Shown here piece after piece: positions 7,921 to 17,559 of a DNA stretch of 64,000 nucleotides. The position numbers and the translations under genes are program-made. The notes beneath the pieces were generated by a model that saw nothing but the letters and a program-made list of their open reading frames with translations, did not search any database and was not told where the DNA came from. The stretch's first letter is position 1; every line of letters starts with the position of its first letter. This DNA comes from Paenibacillus_L residui. Lineage in GTDB: Bacteria; Bacillota; Bacilli; Paenibacillales; NBRC-103111. The DNA lies in assembly GCF_042677205.1 (NCBI RefSeq), contig NZ_JBHTIU010000028.1, positions 62,001 to 126,000 on the forward strand, given 5' to 3'.

Positions 7921-9417
7921 TCAAGCCAAAGCATAGATCGGCGAAATCCAGGCGCATTGCCCGTTCATCTGCCGGATTTCCGCATGATACACATCGCATG
8001 GCGCTTCGGCCGCACTGTCCTCCCATTGTCCATGGAAGCTATACAGCTCCTCCGGTACGGCGCGATGAACGAAGATCGCTTCCGAATTGTAAGGGTGCAA
8101 ATGCACGCTTTGGCCGCCGGCCAGCAATTCGCCGATCGCAGCCGTAATCGTCTTTCCATTAGCCCGGACCTCTATTCGAGTATCAGCATGACCGGCCACT
8201 TCCAGAATGACACCTGAGGTGTGCGGATGCAGCGTAGTCGGGTTAGGAAATGACGTACAGTTCCATACCACACTACTCTCCGATTGTGAAACGACCTCAT
8301 TGCCTAAGGCGTTCATATCGGGGTCTTCCCGCATTTCCGGAGTTGGAGCAAGGACGCTCCGTCCGCGGAAACAGGTCTCTACGGAGATCAGCTTGCCTCC
8401 ATGAACGGAGGCGGAGGCTTTCCATTTGAAGCCGGTTTTGTTATTGCCCCACCCTAATTCGACTTTGATCTTATACTTCTGCTCCCCTGCCGTCTTTGCC
8501 CGGCGAAGCTCTTCGCCGTTAATAATTTTCCATGGCTTTAAGTTTTTATAGACGACGATTTTATCGAGTTGATCGCAGCCTCTTACATCGAGAGACAGAG
8601 TTCTTTGGCCGGCTTGAACCTCGCTGCCCATATCATGGCCGTTCAATTTAAAGCGGCAGGCTATTTTGTCTCCGGTCACCGCATAGGTTCTTCGGGCCAG
8701 AATCGCTTCCCAGATCGCTTCACGAGTCTTCTCCCCGGCAAGCACCGCCAGTCTTCCGTCTCCGTATGACCCCGGATATCCCGCATGATGGTCGGTCGAA
8801 CCGACGAAGCCGAAGCGATGTCCCTTGGCCAAAGCTGCAAAGACGGTGCTTCTCGGATCACGCGGTCCCATATCGTGATAGTATGGATACAGGCTTTGCT
8901 CAGACATGCCGCAGCCGTGCTTAGAGTACACCTCGATCACAGGGCTGATGGCCGAATTAAAGCTTTCCCAGTTTCCCCCGCGATATCCTGGCGTATAGCC
9001 GACATGATGCCGAATCGCAATTGCTCGATGCGGGCTCAGCTTGGCAATGATTTCCTCCGGCGTTTCTCCGGCAACTAGAGGCATCTCATCGTCAGGAGAT
9101 AAATAATGATGGTCGCCGTACTTGCTGGAATGCGCCTCGAAGCCTTGAAAAGTAACAAATTCATGCGGAACGTTATAAGCTCTGACCGTTCTGCGCACTT
9201 CCTCCCAATTTCTTTGGAGCTTGGCAAATCCCTCCTTGTGAAAATCAACCAGATACTCCAGCGGTTCCTTCCGTTCCGGAATATCGAACCAGGACGCGTG
9301 TCCGATAATCGCGCAGAAATCGAGCTGCCCCTTGGCCGCCTTCAGCGCGTTTTCAAGACTGCAGTAGCCATAGCTTATCCCGCAATGATTATGCAGATCT
9401 CCCCAATATAAGTTCAT
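7921..9417 (-). CDS. DUF3604/PHP-like putative metal-dependent hydrolase
   Basis: A 498-residue protein whose N-terminus, WGDLHNHCGISYGYCS, with FCAIIGHASWFD around residue 35 and STDHHAGYPGSYGDGR near residue 210, has the clustered His/Asp pattern of PHP-type metallohydrolases and of DUF3604 proteins. No signal peptide is apparent. The C-terminal half is beta-rich and unassigned. The gene is divergent from the ROK regulator and sulfatase, which points to glycan catabolism. The true reaction is unknown. A near-consensus promoter precedes it. Confidence 0.8.
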   Translation of the reverse strand: MNLYWGDLHNHCGISYGYCSLENALKAAKGQLDFCAIIGHASWFDIPERKEPLEYLVDFHKEGFAKLQRNWEEVRRTVRAYNVPHEFVTFQGFEAHSSKYGDHHYLSPDDEMPLVAGETPEEIIAKLSPHRAIAIRHHVGYTPGYRGGNWESFNSAISPVIEVYSKHGCGMSEQSLYPYYHDMGPRDPRSTVFAALAKGHRFGFVGSTDHHAGYPGSYGDGRLAVLAGEKTREAIWEAILARRTYAVTGDKIACRFKLNGHDMGSEVQAGQRTLSLDVRGCDQLDKIVVYKNLKPWKIINGEELRRAKTAGEQKYKIKVELGWGNNKTGFKWKASASVHGGKLISVETCFRGRSVLAPTPEMREDPDMNALGNEVVSQSESSVVWNCTSFPNPTTLHPHTSGVILEVAGHADTRIEVRANGKTITAAIGELLAGGQSVHLHPYNSEAIFVHRAVPEELYSFHGQWEDSAAEAPCDVYHAEIRQMNGQCAWISPIYALA

Positions 9418-9514
9418 GCTCTTCTATCCCCTTAATTTTAATGGTATGGCGGCTTCCATTTGAAAAGCCTCTACATCCTTTGTCCTTCCCGATACAGGCT
9501 TTTTCATTGCTTCC

Positions 9515-9543
9515 ATCATAAAATCGCTCCCCACTTTTGTCAA
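9515..9543 (-). promoter_or_regulatory. Near-consensus sigma-A promoter for the DUF3604 gene
   Basis: TTGACA (9543-9538) and TATGAT (9520-9515) on the minus strand are 17 bp apart, about 100 bp upstream of the start at 9417. Confidence 0.7.
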
Positions 9544-9658
9544 TATATAAACAAAGTATCCGCCGACAATAAAATAAAATTCCATTCATTTGGGAAGCTG
9601 GTAATCAGGCTCTGAACTCATCAAAAATATGGGTAAAAAACTGTGTAAAACGGTTTGC

Positions 9659-9686
9659 TATATTCGATCTGTTTTGTTATATTCGA
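9659..9686. promoter_or_regulatory. Direct-repeat candidate operator upstream of the ROK gene
   Basis: TATATTCGA occurs at 9659-9667 and again at 9678-9686, 19 bp apart, roughly two helical turns, just upstream of the ROK regulator. This could be an autoregulatory site controlling both directions. Confidence 0.4.
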
Positions 9687-9729
9687 AAGGACACTTACGT
9701 ATAAATTAGACTATAGTTGAGGAGATTGT

Positions 9730-10935
9730 ATGGAGACCGTCCGCAAATACAAGGATCAGAGAGGAAGCAAGGCTACGATCATTCAGATGTTAAGAGTTCA
9801 TGGCTCCATCTCCCGAATGGAGCTGACCAAATTAACGGATTTAAGCCGGGCCACAATCTCGATAGCGGTGAATGAATTAATTGAGCTGGGGCTCATCCGC
9901 GAAACCGAGCCGCAGCAATCAACCGGGGGCCGCCCTGCCATTAATTTGGAGCTCGTTCCGAACTCACACATCATTCTGGGCGCTGATCTGATCGATCAGG
10001 CCTGGGTCCTGGGCGCATTCGACCTGCTGGGGAACACTCTGCTGATGCAGCGCATCCCTTATGCTTCACCGACGCCGGAAGCGGCGGTTCAGGCTTTGGC
10101 CGAAGAGCTTCCCCATTTTGTGAACAAGCTGGACAAAGAGCCGATTCCGCTTATCGGTCTCGGTATCCCCGGCCTCGTGGACACGAATCGCGGACTTCTT
10201 CACAGCTCCGCCGTTCTGGGCTGGAGGCAGGTCGAGCTGAGCAGAATGATGACGGACAAGCTGCGCTGGCCAGTCGTTGTCCTTAACCGGAGCCGGGCAC
10301 GAGGACTTGCGGAAAGCCGTTACGGAGCGGGCAGACATTATAATCAGATGATTTACATCGGGATTGATACAGGCATCGGCGCCGGCATCTATGTGCAGCG
10401 CGAACTCATTCATGGCGCTATCGGCGGAGCCGGGGAACTTGGCCATACCTCGGTGGAGCTCGACGGTGTATTATGTCTTTGCGGAAATCGAGGCTGCCTG
10501 CAGATGTATGCAGCAGCGCCGGCGATAGAGCTCGAGGCCCGGAAGCGGCTTCGGGAAGATACCGATTCCTCGCTGCTGCGGGAACCCGAATTTGACCTTC
10601 AGCTGCTGAATGCCAAGCAAATTTGCCAGGTGGCGGATCAAGGAGATGAACTGGCGGTGCAAGTCGTGAATAACGCAGCCACCTATTTGGGAATGACGAT
10701 GGCCAACCTGGTGAATCTGCTAAATCCCGAGGCGATTATTCTCGGCGGCATGATTCCGATGGAATGTTCCACTTACCTGGAAACCGCCGTCAAAGTTATG
10801 CGCCAGCGCTCGATTCATTTGCTTTCGGCTTCCACGGTTGTGCATCCGGCCATTTTCAAGGATATCGGCGGAGCTTTAGGGGCAGCCAATTTCGCTTTGG
10901 ATGAACATATGAGCTTTTCATTCTTAAACGTATAG
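9730..10935 (+). CDS. ROK-family transcriptional regulator
   Basis: A 401-residue regulator of the NagC/Mlc/XylR type: an N-terminal winged helix-turn-helix (about residues 18-60, SRMELTKLTDLSRATIS) fused to a sugar-kinase-like ROK domain with GIDTGIGAGIY and the zinc site CLCGNRGC. In many ROK proteins GC is followed by E; here the residue is Q (GCLQMY). It is 31 nt upstream of the sulfatase in the same direction and divergent from the DUF3604 gene, so it probably represses both until a sugar ligand binds. Start supported by GAGGAG. Confidence 0.9.
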   Translation: METVRKYKDQRGSKATIIQMLRVHGSISRMELTKLTDLSRATISIAVNELIELGLIRETEPQQSTGGRPAINLELVPNSHIILGADLIDQAWVLGAFDLLGNTLLMQRIPYASPTPEAAVQALAEELPHFVNKLDKEPIPLIGLGIPGLVDTNRGLLHSSAVLGWRQVELSRMMTDKLRWPVVVLNRSRARGLAESRYGAGRHYNQMIYIGIDTGIGAGIYVQRELIHGAIGGAGELGHTSVELDGVLCLCGNRGCLQMYAAAPAIELEARKRLREDTDSSLLREPEFDLQLLNAKQICQVADQGDELAVQVVNNAATYLGMTMANLVNLLNPEAIILGGMIPMECSTYLETAVKVMRQRSIHLLSASTVVHPAIFKDIGGALGAANFALDEHMSFSFLNV

Positions 10936-10966
10936 AACGAAAATTTTAACGTAGAGGTGATCTCGC

Positions 10967-12379
10967 TTGAAACCAAACCGGCAGCCTAACATTCTGTTTA
11001 TTATGTCAGACGACCATGCTTCGCACGCGATGAGCTGCTACGGCAGCCAAATCAATCAGACACCGAATATCGACCGGATTGCCGACGAAGGAATGCGCTT
11101 CGATAACTGCTTCTGCACGAATTCAATATGCTCCCCCAGCCGCGCTGCCATTTTGACGGGCAAATACAATCATTTGAACGGCGTCAAATCGATCGAGGAT
11201 CATCTGGATGGGCGTCAAATGACCTTCCCCAAGCTGCTGCAGGCAAGCGGGTATCAAACGGCCATGATCGGCAAGTGGCATCTGGGCCATGGAGGGGATG
11301 CGGATCCTACTGGCTTCGATTATTGGAACGTCCTGCCGGGGCAAGGACTGTACCATAATCCTACCTTCATTGATCAAGAGGGCGAGAAACCATATTCAGG
11401 CTATGTTACCGATATCATTACGGATTTGTCCATCGACTGGTTGAGCCGGCGGGATTCCAACCGCCCTTTCATGCTGATGTGCCATCATAAAGCGCCGCAC
11501 CGGCCCTGGCAGCCTTCAGCCAAATACGCTCAATGGTATGAAGACGTAGAAATCCCGGAGCCGGAAACCTTCCATGATACTTATGAAAATCGCTCGCAGG
11601 CGGCGGTCGAGGCCAAAATGCGGATTGACCGCGATACGAGAGAATCGGATGTCAAGGGCAGACCTCCCGAGGAGTTAAGCGCACTGGAGCAGAAAAGGTG
11701 GAAGTATCAACGGTATATAAAAGACTATTTAAGGTGTGTGGCTTCTATTGATGAGAGCGTCGGCAGGCTGCTGGATTACTTGGAGGAAGAAGGAATCGCG
11801 GATAACACCATAGTGATTTATACCTCCGACCAGGGCTTTTTCCTAGGGGACCATGGCTGGTTTGACAAGCGCTTTATGTACGAGGAGTCATTGAGAATGC
11901 CGTTCATCGTTCGTTATCCGCGTGTAATCGAGGCCGGAAGCGTAACAGAAGCGATGGCTCTGAACATCGATTTTCCGGTGACGTTTTTGGATTATGCAGG
12001 AGTGCCGATTCCTGCCGAAATGCAGGGCCGCTCGCTTCGCTCCATCTTTGAAGGGTCTACTCCCGAAGGCTGGAGGACATCGATGTACTACAGATACTGG
12101 ATGCATCTGGACGAGCATCACAATGTTTATTCGCATTACGGCATTCGGACCGAACGCTACAAGCTGATTTATTACTATGCCCAAGCCTTGGGAACTACCG
12201 GGTATGCGGATGAGAACCGCGAGCCGGAGTGGGAGCTGTTTGATTTGCAGCTTGATCCCTATGAAATGAACAATGTGTATAAAGATCCGGCCTATTCGGA
12301 GACCGTCGTGAAGCTTAAGGAAGAGCTGCATAGGCTGCAGGCGGAGGTGCTGGATCAGCCTGTCGCCGAAATAGATTAA
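10967..12379 (+). CDS. Sulfatase (type I, formylglycine-dependent)
   Basis: A 470-residue arylsulfatase-family hydrolase. ILFIMSDDHASH gives the metal-binding aspartates, and CSPSR near residue 51 is the cysteine-type site converted to formylglycine by a maturase (none lies in the window). GKWHLGH and the later TSDQGFFLGDHGWFDK match conserved metal/sulfate-binding blocks. There is no signal peptide, so it likely acts in the cytoplasm on small sulfated sugars after import. It is probably co-transcribed with the ROK regulator. The overall pattern recalls N-acetylglucosamine- or glycosaminoglycan-type sulfatases, but the substrate is not determined. Confidence 0.92.
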   Translation: MKPNRQPNILFIMSDDHASHAMSCYGSQINQTPNIDRIADEGMRFDNCFCTNSICSPSRAAILTGKYNHLNGVKSIEDHLDGRQMTFPKLLQASGYQTAMIGKWHLGHGGDADPTGFDYWNVLPGQGLYHNPTFIDQEGEKPYSGYVTDIITDLSIDWLSRRDSNRPFMLMCHHKAPHRPWQPSAKYAQWYEDVEIPEPETFHDTYENRSQAAVEAKMRIDRDTRESDVKGRPPEELSALEQKRWKYQRYIKDYLRCVASIDESVGRLLDYLEEEGIADNTIVIYTSDQGFFLGDHGWFDKRFMYEESLRMPFIVRYPRVIEAGSVTEAMALNIDFPVTFLDYAGVPIPAEMQGRSLRSIFEGSTPEGWRTSMYYRYWMHLDEHHNVYSHYGIRTERYKLIYYYAQALGTTGYADENREPEWELFDLQLDPYEMNNVYKDPAYSETVVKLKEELHRLQAEVLDQPVAEID

Positions 12380-12387
12380 GCGGACCC

Positions 12388-12413
12388 AAGGATAAACGGC
12401 TATCGCCGTCCTT
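12388..12413 (+). repeat. 26-bp hairpin repeat, second copy
   Basis: Identical to 740-765, with ACGGC-tatc-GCCGT inside AAGGA...TCCTT. It lies 9 nt after the sulfatase stop codon and is followed by GGACGT and a CGATGAA segment, as at the other copy. Confidence 0.7.
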
Positions 12414-12489
12414 GTCCAAGGACGTACAGTTTCTCGATGAAGCTTATACTTTCTAATATTTGAAACAAAAGCCATTCCTGGCCTGACGC

Positions 12490-12517
12490 GCAACGCGCGC
12501 CGGAGGGTGCGCGTTGC
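12490..12517. terminator. Hairpin between convergent sulfatase and AraC genes
   Basis: GCAACGCGC (12490-12498) and GCGCGTTGC (12509-12517) form a perfect 9-bp stem with a 10-nt loop. The placement suits a two-way terminator, though neither side has a long T run. Confidence 0.5.
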
Positions 12518-12570
12518 AAAATTAGCGGATAAGCGGTCAGAATGTCCGCAAGCGGATCAAGGCTCTGATC

Positions 12571-14856
12571 TTATACCGCTTCACCCCGGCTGCGGAATTC
12601 CCCGGGTGTTACCCCCGTCCATTGCTTGAAACGGCGGATGAAGCTGGATACGTTATCGAAGCCGGTTTGTTCGGCTATAGATTTAACGGAAAGCGTACTT
12701 GACAGGAGAAGCTGTTTTGCTTTATCGATGCGGAGCTGCGTCGCAAAGTCCAGCACGGTTTGACCGGTCCGATCCTTATAATAATGGCTGAGGTTCGGAG
12801 GCGCCATCCTGAAATAGTCCGCCATCTCCTGAACCGAGAAATTCCGATTCGCATAGTTCTGCTTGATATACAGCATCATTCGCATGTCCAAATCCAGATG
12901 ATCTTCTCCTGCCAGACGGTCAAGGTGAACTGCGACATCCCGGCAGATCTGCTTCACCAGGGAAGTGAATTCCTCAACGGTCTCGTATTTCTCCAACAGG
13001 AAGACATCCGGATAATCGTCAAGGCCCGGGGATGTCCCCTGGGAGGGAATGTCGCCCATCGTCTGAATCACCACATTAATTAGATCAAAGCACAAGCCGC
13101 GGGCAATGAAAAGAGGCATATTGTTCTCTTTCAAATATTGCTGCAGCTGCTGAAGCAGCTTCTCGATTTTGTTCAAATTACCCTGCTTTATCGCGCTCCT
13201 CAGTTCCGCCATTTCCTGACGGGGATAGGCTTCCAGCGTTTGCTGATCGATGATTATGTCTTTGGAGAAAATGACCTGTTCCTTCCCTTTGATAAACCGG
13301 TAATCAATCGCCGTGGCCGCTTCGAAATAGGATTTGGGCACTTCTCGCCAATCCGTGACAGCGCCGCCTACCCCAATGGTAATGCCTTGCTGCAGCAGAT
13401 TTCGTACATATTGATGAAAGAATGACAGCGCATCGGACGGATCGGCTTCCTCCTCTGCATCGCTGGCCAGCACCATCACCCATTTGTTCTCGTCGAGATG
13501 ATCCCGCCCGTACCCTTCGTAGCTTTTCGGCAGCCCTTGACTCAATGATTTCAGCAAAGCCCGCTTTTCGTCAGAAGAAATGGGGGCTTGAGATCCGTGA
13601 AAGTGTAAAATAGCGACCCGGATTTTCGGCTTGGTAAAAACGATCCCCCATTCCCTTCCGGCTTCGTTGAAAGACTCCGCATCCGTACTCCGCCCTTTAA
13701 GCAGCTGATCCAGCAAATAATCTTCGGCAGCTTCACGGCTGCTTTCGACCTTGACGTTAAGCGCACGGTTCTCAGTAAACAGCGAATCGATGGTCAGACG
13801 GACCGTCTCGAGCTCATTCATCGGTTCCGCATGCTTCCAAATACTCTCGGTATACCGTTTTAGTTGATTGAGAGGCCTGTAATTCATATTCATGCTTCCG
13901 TATATCACCATTACGCCCAATGTAAGAATGACGATTATTCCGAGCACAAACCAGGTTTGCACCGCCGTTACCTTGGCCAACACCTGGCTGACCGGCAGCG
14001 TGGATACGTAGGTCCAGCCGGTTTCCTTCGATTGCACGGAGAGGAAATAATAGGTTTCTCCACCCCGCCTTATGGTCTCTGTAAAAGATTCGAAGTCGTT
14101 CGGAAGCCTCTTTATAACCTGTTCCGGCAGATCAGATCCGCCAGAGTCCAAACTGGTAATCAATTCGTTGTTTTGATTGAGGATAAAGGTGTTTCCGTTG
14201 TAGCTTTTGAACTCATCCTCGAGTATTCGATGGACCGCCTCTTCCTTCACAATAAAAATAACCGCAGCATATGGAGTGGAGGAACTCGGCAATATCGGAT
14301 AGAGGAACGTAATGAACCTTCCCTCGTCCTGCAGCATTTCGGCCGGCCGGATCAGCGGTTCCGTCAACCGGTTCAAATCGCGGAAAATCTCTTCCTTGCT
14401 CCAATTCGGATAAGGATAAATATGATCGGACAGCATGGACAGGGTGTAAACGCTGCGATTGGAATACAGCCGCTCTTCCCCGCGGAAATAAATCATCATT
14501 TCATGGATAAAGTGGTTTGTCGTCGTATATTTTTGCAGCTCGTTCATGATTTTCCGGGCTTTCAGCGGATCCTGGTTCAGTTGGTAAAACGGTTTCAAAT
14601 TATTGTTTACATACATCAACTGCGTGCTTGTATTCTGAAGCTGCAGCACCTGTTGATCCAGAACATATTTCACCCGATTCAAATTGTTCAAATTATTCAC
14701 TACGATTTCATTCTTCAAAGTGTCGATCAAAAAGCTCTGTACAAATAACCCCATCAGCACCAACGGAAGCAGCAAAATAATGACATAAGAGAACAAGTAT
14801 TTTACAAAAAACTGGAACTTCTTTCCGAGAATCAACTGCAACCATCCTTTCTCCAT
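12571..14856 (-). CDS. Membrane-anchored AraC-family regulator (importer cluster 1)
   Basis: A 761-residue regulator with a membrane segment at about 15-37, a long extracellular sensor region, a second membrane segment near 300-320, a cytoplasmic linker and a C-terminal AraC HTH (about 660-757, containing FSVQEMADYFRMAPPNLSHY and VKSIAEQTGFDNVSSFIRRF). This layout is common for Paenibacillus regulators that sense a glycan or its binding protein and activate the adjacent importer. It is the last gene of a leftward operon after the binding protein, 111 nt downstream of that gene. Confidence 0.9.
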   Translation of the reverse strand: MEKGWLQLILGKKFQFFVKYLFSYVIILLLPLVLMGLFVQSFLIDTLKNEIVVNNLNNLNRVKYVLDQQVLQLQNTSTQLMYVNNNLKPFYQLNQDPLKARKIMNELQKYTTTNHFIHEMMIYFRGEERLYSNRSVYTLSMLSDHIYPYPNWSKEEIFRDLNRLTEPLIRPAEMLQDEGRFITFLYPILPSSSTPYAAVIFIVKEEAVHRILEDEFKSYNGNTFILNQNNELITSLDSGGSDLPEQVIKRLPNDFESFTETIRRGGETYYFLSVQSKETGWTYVSTLPVSQVLAKVTAVQTWFVLGIIVILTLGVMVIYGSMNMNYRPLNQLKRYTESIWKHAEPMNELETVRLTIDSLFTENRALNVKVESSREAAEDYLLDQLLKGRSTDAESFNEAGREWGIVFTKPKIRVAILHFHGSQAPISSDEKRALLKSLSQGLPKSYEGYGRDHLDENKWVMVLASDAEEEADPSDALSFFHQYVRNLLQQGITIGVGGAVTDWREVPKSYFEAATAIDYRFIKGKEQVIFSKDIIIDQQTLEAYPRQEMAELRSAIKQGNLNKIEKLLQQLQQYLKENNMPLFIARGLCFDLINVVIQTMGDIPSQGTSPGLDDYPDVFLLEKYETVEEFTSLVKQICRDVAVHLDRLAGEDHLDLDMRMMLYIKQNYANRNFSVQEMADYFRMAPPNLSHYYKDRTGQTVLDFATQLRIDKAKQLLLSSTLSVKSIAEQTGFDNVSSFIRRFKQWTGVTPGEFRSRGEAV

Positions 14857-14967
14857 ACCAATTCCGGTGTAAACGGAGGGATTATAAGGCAGATAGCGAT
14901 CTTATTGGAGAAAGAAGCATGCCCTACGCAGCTTAAGGGAGTCCTGTGTCCTCCCTTAGAGCCGCGC

Positions 14968-16575
14968 TTATTTTCTTGCCTGGTAGCGCTCGTGAGCAGC
15001 CTGTTGGATTTGAACCGCCTCTTCAATTCCCATCTTCTTCAGCGTTGCGACGAAAGCGTCCCATTTATCAAGCGGCTCGACTCCCATGATGAACTTTATG
15101 AACATTTCATCATAGTAGGTATTGACCTCACTCATAATTTGAGAGTATTTCTGACTTTCCTCGGCTGTCAAGGTCAAACTCGGCAGCAGCAGCGATTTGT
15201 CCGATTGATACCAGACCTCATTCGCTTCTTTGGCTTCATCCGCTGTCACACTGAGCTGAGCCCACGCTTCGCGATCCATTACTTTGGTGAAGCCGTAAAT
15301 GGGAATGGCGTATCGGAGCGTGTAATCGACCGGAGTCAAACCTTCGCTATTTTTCAACACTTTTTCCGTATACTTTTTGCTGCCGTTATCCACCTGGTAA
15401 GATTCGCCCTCGATGCCCCAGTTCAACAGATCGGAGCCTTCCTGTCCATACATAAAGTCAAGGAATTTCACCGAATGCTCTGGATTTTTGTTCTGTGAAG
15501 TAATGAAGGCGCCTTCCCCGCTTACGTAACGGATCAACCCGTCATTGCTGCTGTACGGCTTCCCGCCGGGGCCGATCGGATCCGGTGCGGCAATGAGCTT
15601 AAAATCCGGATTTTCTCCTTTCATCAAGTTGTTGAACTTGTCAAACCAGGACATGTATCCAACCATGGCACCGTATTGATTGTTCGTAAATTTGGCATCG
15701 AATGCCTTGCCGTCCAAGGAGGCGAATTCCGGCTCGATCAATCCTTCCTCAAACCACTTATGCATCGTTTCCATATAGTCTTTGAAAGCCGGCTGCAGCG
15801 GGCCATAGGCTATTTTCCGGGAAGCCGGGTCGAGATATAAGCCTGTTCGTATCCCCCAAGCCGCAGCGAAGTTTTTAATAGCCTCCATTCCTTTCTGTTC
15901 ACCGAGCGGGATTTCATCCGCTTCGCCGTTGCCGTTCGGATCCTGCTCCTTAAACGCTTTCAGAACAGCATACCATTCATCAACGGTCGTTGGAACATCC
16001 ATACCAACCTGATCAAGCCAGTCCTTCCGAATCTGGAAACCGGTATAAGCGTTGCGCTGCAAGTCGAGCTCGATTTTGGGAAACAGGGCGATCGTTCCGT
16101 CATCCAGCATAATCTGCTTTTTCAATTCCGGATTGCCGTCAAGCAGTGCTTTGAAATTCGGAGCATGGCTGTCGATCAAATCATTTAACTTGACGGCCAC
16201 TTCATCCTGTATCAGCTTGCTTAATCCGCCCGGATAGCTGTCGGTAACCCAGTAGATCATGTCCGGATAGCTGCCGGATGCAAGCATGATGTTGAATTGC
16301 TGCGAAGTATCGCCGGCCGAAGGCTCTTGCCAGTTCACATTCGTATTGGTTCTCTTCTCAATTTCCTGGAAGGCGGCAATGTCCTTATAGCTCTTCAAGT
16401 ACTTGTTGTTAATCGGCCGCACGTAAAAGGTGAGCGACACCGGCTTGTCATCCCCCGCACCGCTGCCTTGTCCGTTTCCTGGCGTTTCGTCCGCCCCGCC
16501 CCCGCAGCCCGCTACAACCGTGAAACTTAATGCGACGGCTAACATGCTGATCGTCGACTTCTTCCATTTTCTCAT
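14968..16575 (-). CDS. Extracellular solute-binding lipoprotein (importer cluster 1)
   Basis: A 535-residue LipO-like substrate-binding lipoprotein. Starting at 16575 it has RKWKK, a hydrophobic segment and the lipobox VAGC followed by a Gly-rich linker. The ribosome site GAAAGGGG fits this start; seven further codons upstream are unlikely to be used. It lies third in the operon, after the LplB- and YtcP-type permeases and before the AraC regulator. Ligand unknown, probably an oligosaccharide. Confidence 0.9.
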   Translation of the reverse strand: MRKWKKSTISMLAVALSFTVVAGCGGGADETPGNGQGSGAGDDKPVSLTFYVRPINNKYLKSYKDIAAFQEIEKRTNTNVNWQEPSAGDTSQQFNIMLASGSYPDMIYWVTDSYPGGLSKLIQDEVAVKLNDLIDSHAPNFKALLDGNPELKKQIMLDDGTIALFPKIELDLQRNAYTGFQIRKDWLDQVGMDVPTTVDEWYAVLKAFKEQDPNGNGEADEIPLGEQKGMEAIKNFAAAWGIRTGLYLDPASRKIAYGPLQPAFKDYMETMHKWFEEGLIEPEFASLDGKAFDAKFTNNQYGAMVGYMSWFDKFNNLMKGENPDFKLIAAPDPIGPGGKPYSSNDGLIRYVSGEGAFITSQNKNPEHSVKFLDFMYGQEGSDLLNWGIEGESYQVDNGSKKYTEKVLKNSEGLTPVDYTLRYAIPIYGFTKVMDREAWAQLSVTADEAKEANEVWYQSDKSLLLPSLTLTAEESQKYSQIMSEVNTYYDEMFIKFIMGVEPLDKWDAFVATLKKMGIEEAVQIQQAAHERYQARK

Positions 16576-16660
16576 GTTGGAACCCCTTTCAGTCATGATT
16601 TTTCAATTTTATTTTCAAAGCCGCCCATTGCTGGTATACGGCTCCAAAACCACGCACGAG

Positions 16661-17542
16661 TCATCCTTTCAACGCCCCGATCATTACCCCTTTCGTAAAA
16701 TGCCTCTGAATTAACGGATACAACAGAAGAATCGGCACAGTCGCCACCAGAATCGTCGCATACTTGATAATGAGCGACAGCGCGAAATCGTCTCCGGCCC
16801 CGGCATCTTCCGTCATTTCGGTCGTGCTGTTCACGATCAGAATCTCGCGAAGGACAAGCTGCAGAGGGAACAGCTCACGGTCCTTGAGAAAGATCAGAGC
16901 GTTGGCCCAAGCATTCCAATGTCCGACTCCGTAAAAAAGGACCATGACCGACAACAGCGGAATCGATAGCGGAAGAATGATCCGGAATAGGACGGTCCAA
17001 TCGCCGGCTCCGTCTATCCGTGCGGATTCTTCAAGCTCGTAAGGAATGGACATGAAGGAGGTTCGCATAATGATCAGATTCCAGGTAGAGATAAGCCCGG
17101 GGATAATCAATGCCCAGCGTGTGTCCAGCATCCCCAAATTTTTGACCAGGATGTACTCCGGGATCAGTCCGCCTCCGAAGAACATCGTGAACACTACGAG
17201 CATCATCATCAAATTCTTTAGGTGAACACCCCGACGGGACAATACATAGGCGAACATCGCCGTCATCAATACGTTGAGTACCGTTCCGACGGCTACATAG
17301 ATCAGCGTGTTCCGATACCCGATGGCGATCATCGGATTTTTCAGCACCATCTCATAAGCTTTAAGCGTGAAACCGTAAGGCTTCCACAAAATGCCGGTGT
17401 GCTTTACAAGCTGCTGCGGCTCGCTGACGGAAGCAAAGATGACGTAGACAAAAGGGTACAGCGTGGCCAGCATTAAAGCGAATAAAAGGATATAATTGCA
17501 CGTATCGAAAATAAGATCGCCCAAACTTTTCTTTCTCTTCAT
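16661..17542 (-). CDS. ABC sugar importer permease, YtcP/MalG type (cluster 1)
   Basis: A permease with six predicted membrane segments, EAA loop EESARIDGAGDWTVLFRIIL and C-terminus GVMIGALKG. The start at 17542 (MKRKKSLGDL) has a strong AAAGGGGGG site. A longer frame to 17566 would overlap the previous gene by a few bases. It works with the LplB-type permease immediately upstream. Confidence 0.9.
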   Translation of the reverse strand: MKRKKSLGDLIFDTCNYILLFALMLATLYPFVYVIFASVSEPQQLVKHTGILWKPYGFTLKAYEMVLKNPMIAIGYRNTLIYVAVGTVLNVLMTAMFAYVLSRRGVHLKNLMMMLVVFTMFFGGGLIPEYILVKNLGMLDTRWALIIPGLISTWNLIIMRTSFMSIPYELEESARIDGAGDWTVLFRIILPLSIPLLSVMVLFYGVGHWNAWANALIFLKDRELFPLQLVLREILIVNSTTEMTEDAGAGDDFALSLIIKYATILVATVPILLLYPLIQRHFTKGVMIGALKG

Positions 17543-17559
17543 AGAAGTCCCCCCTTTCT

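Noticed and set aside
9420..9515. Short leader peptide frame before the DUF3604 gene
   Set aside because: The first ATGs overlap the -10 box and no ribosome site precedes the later one.
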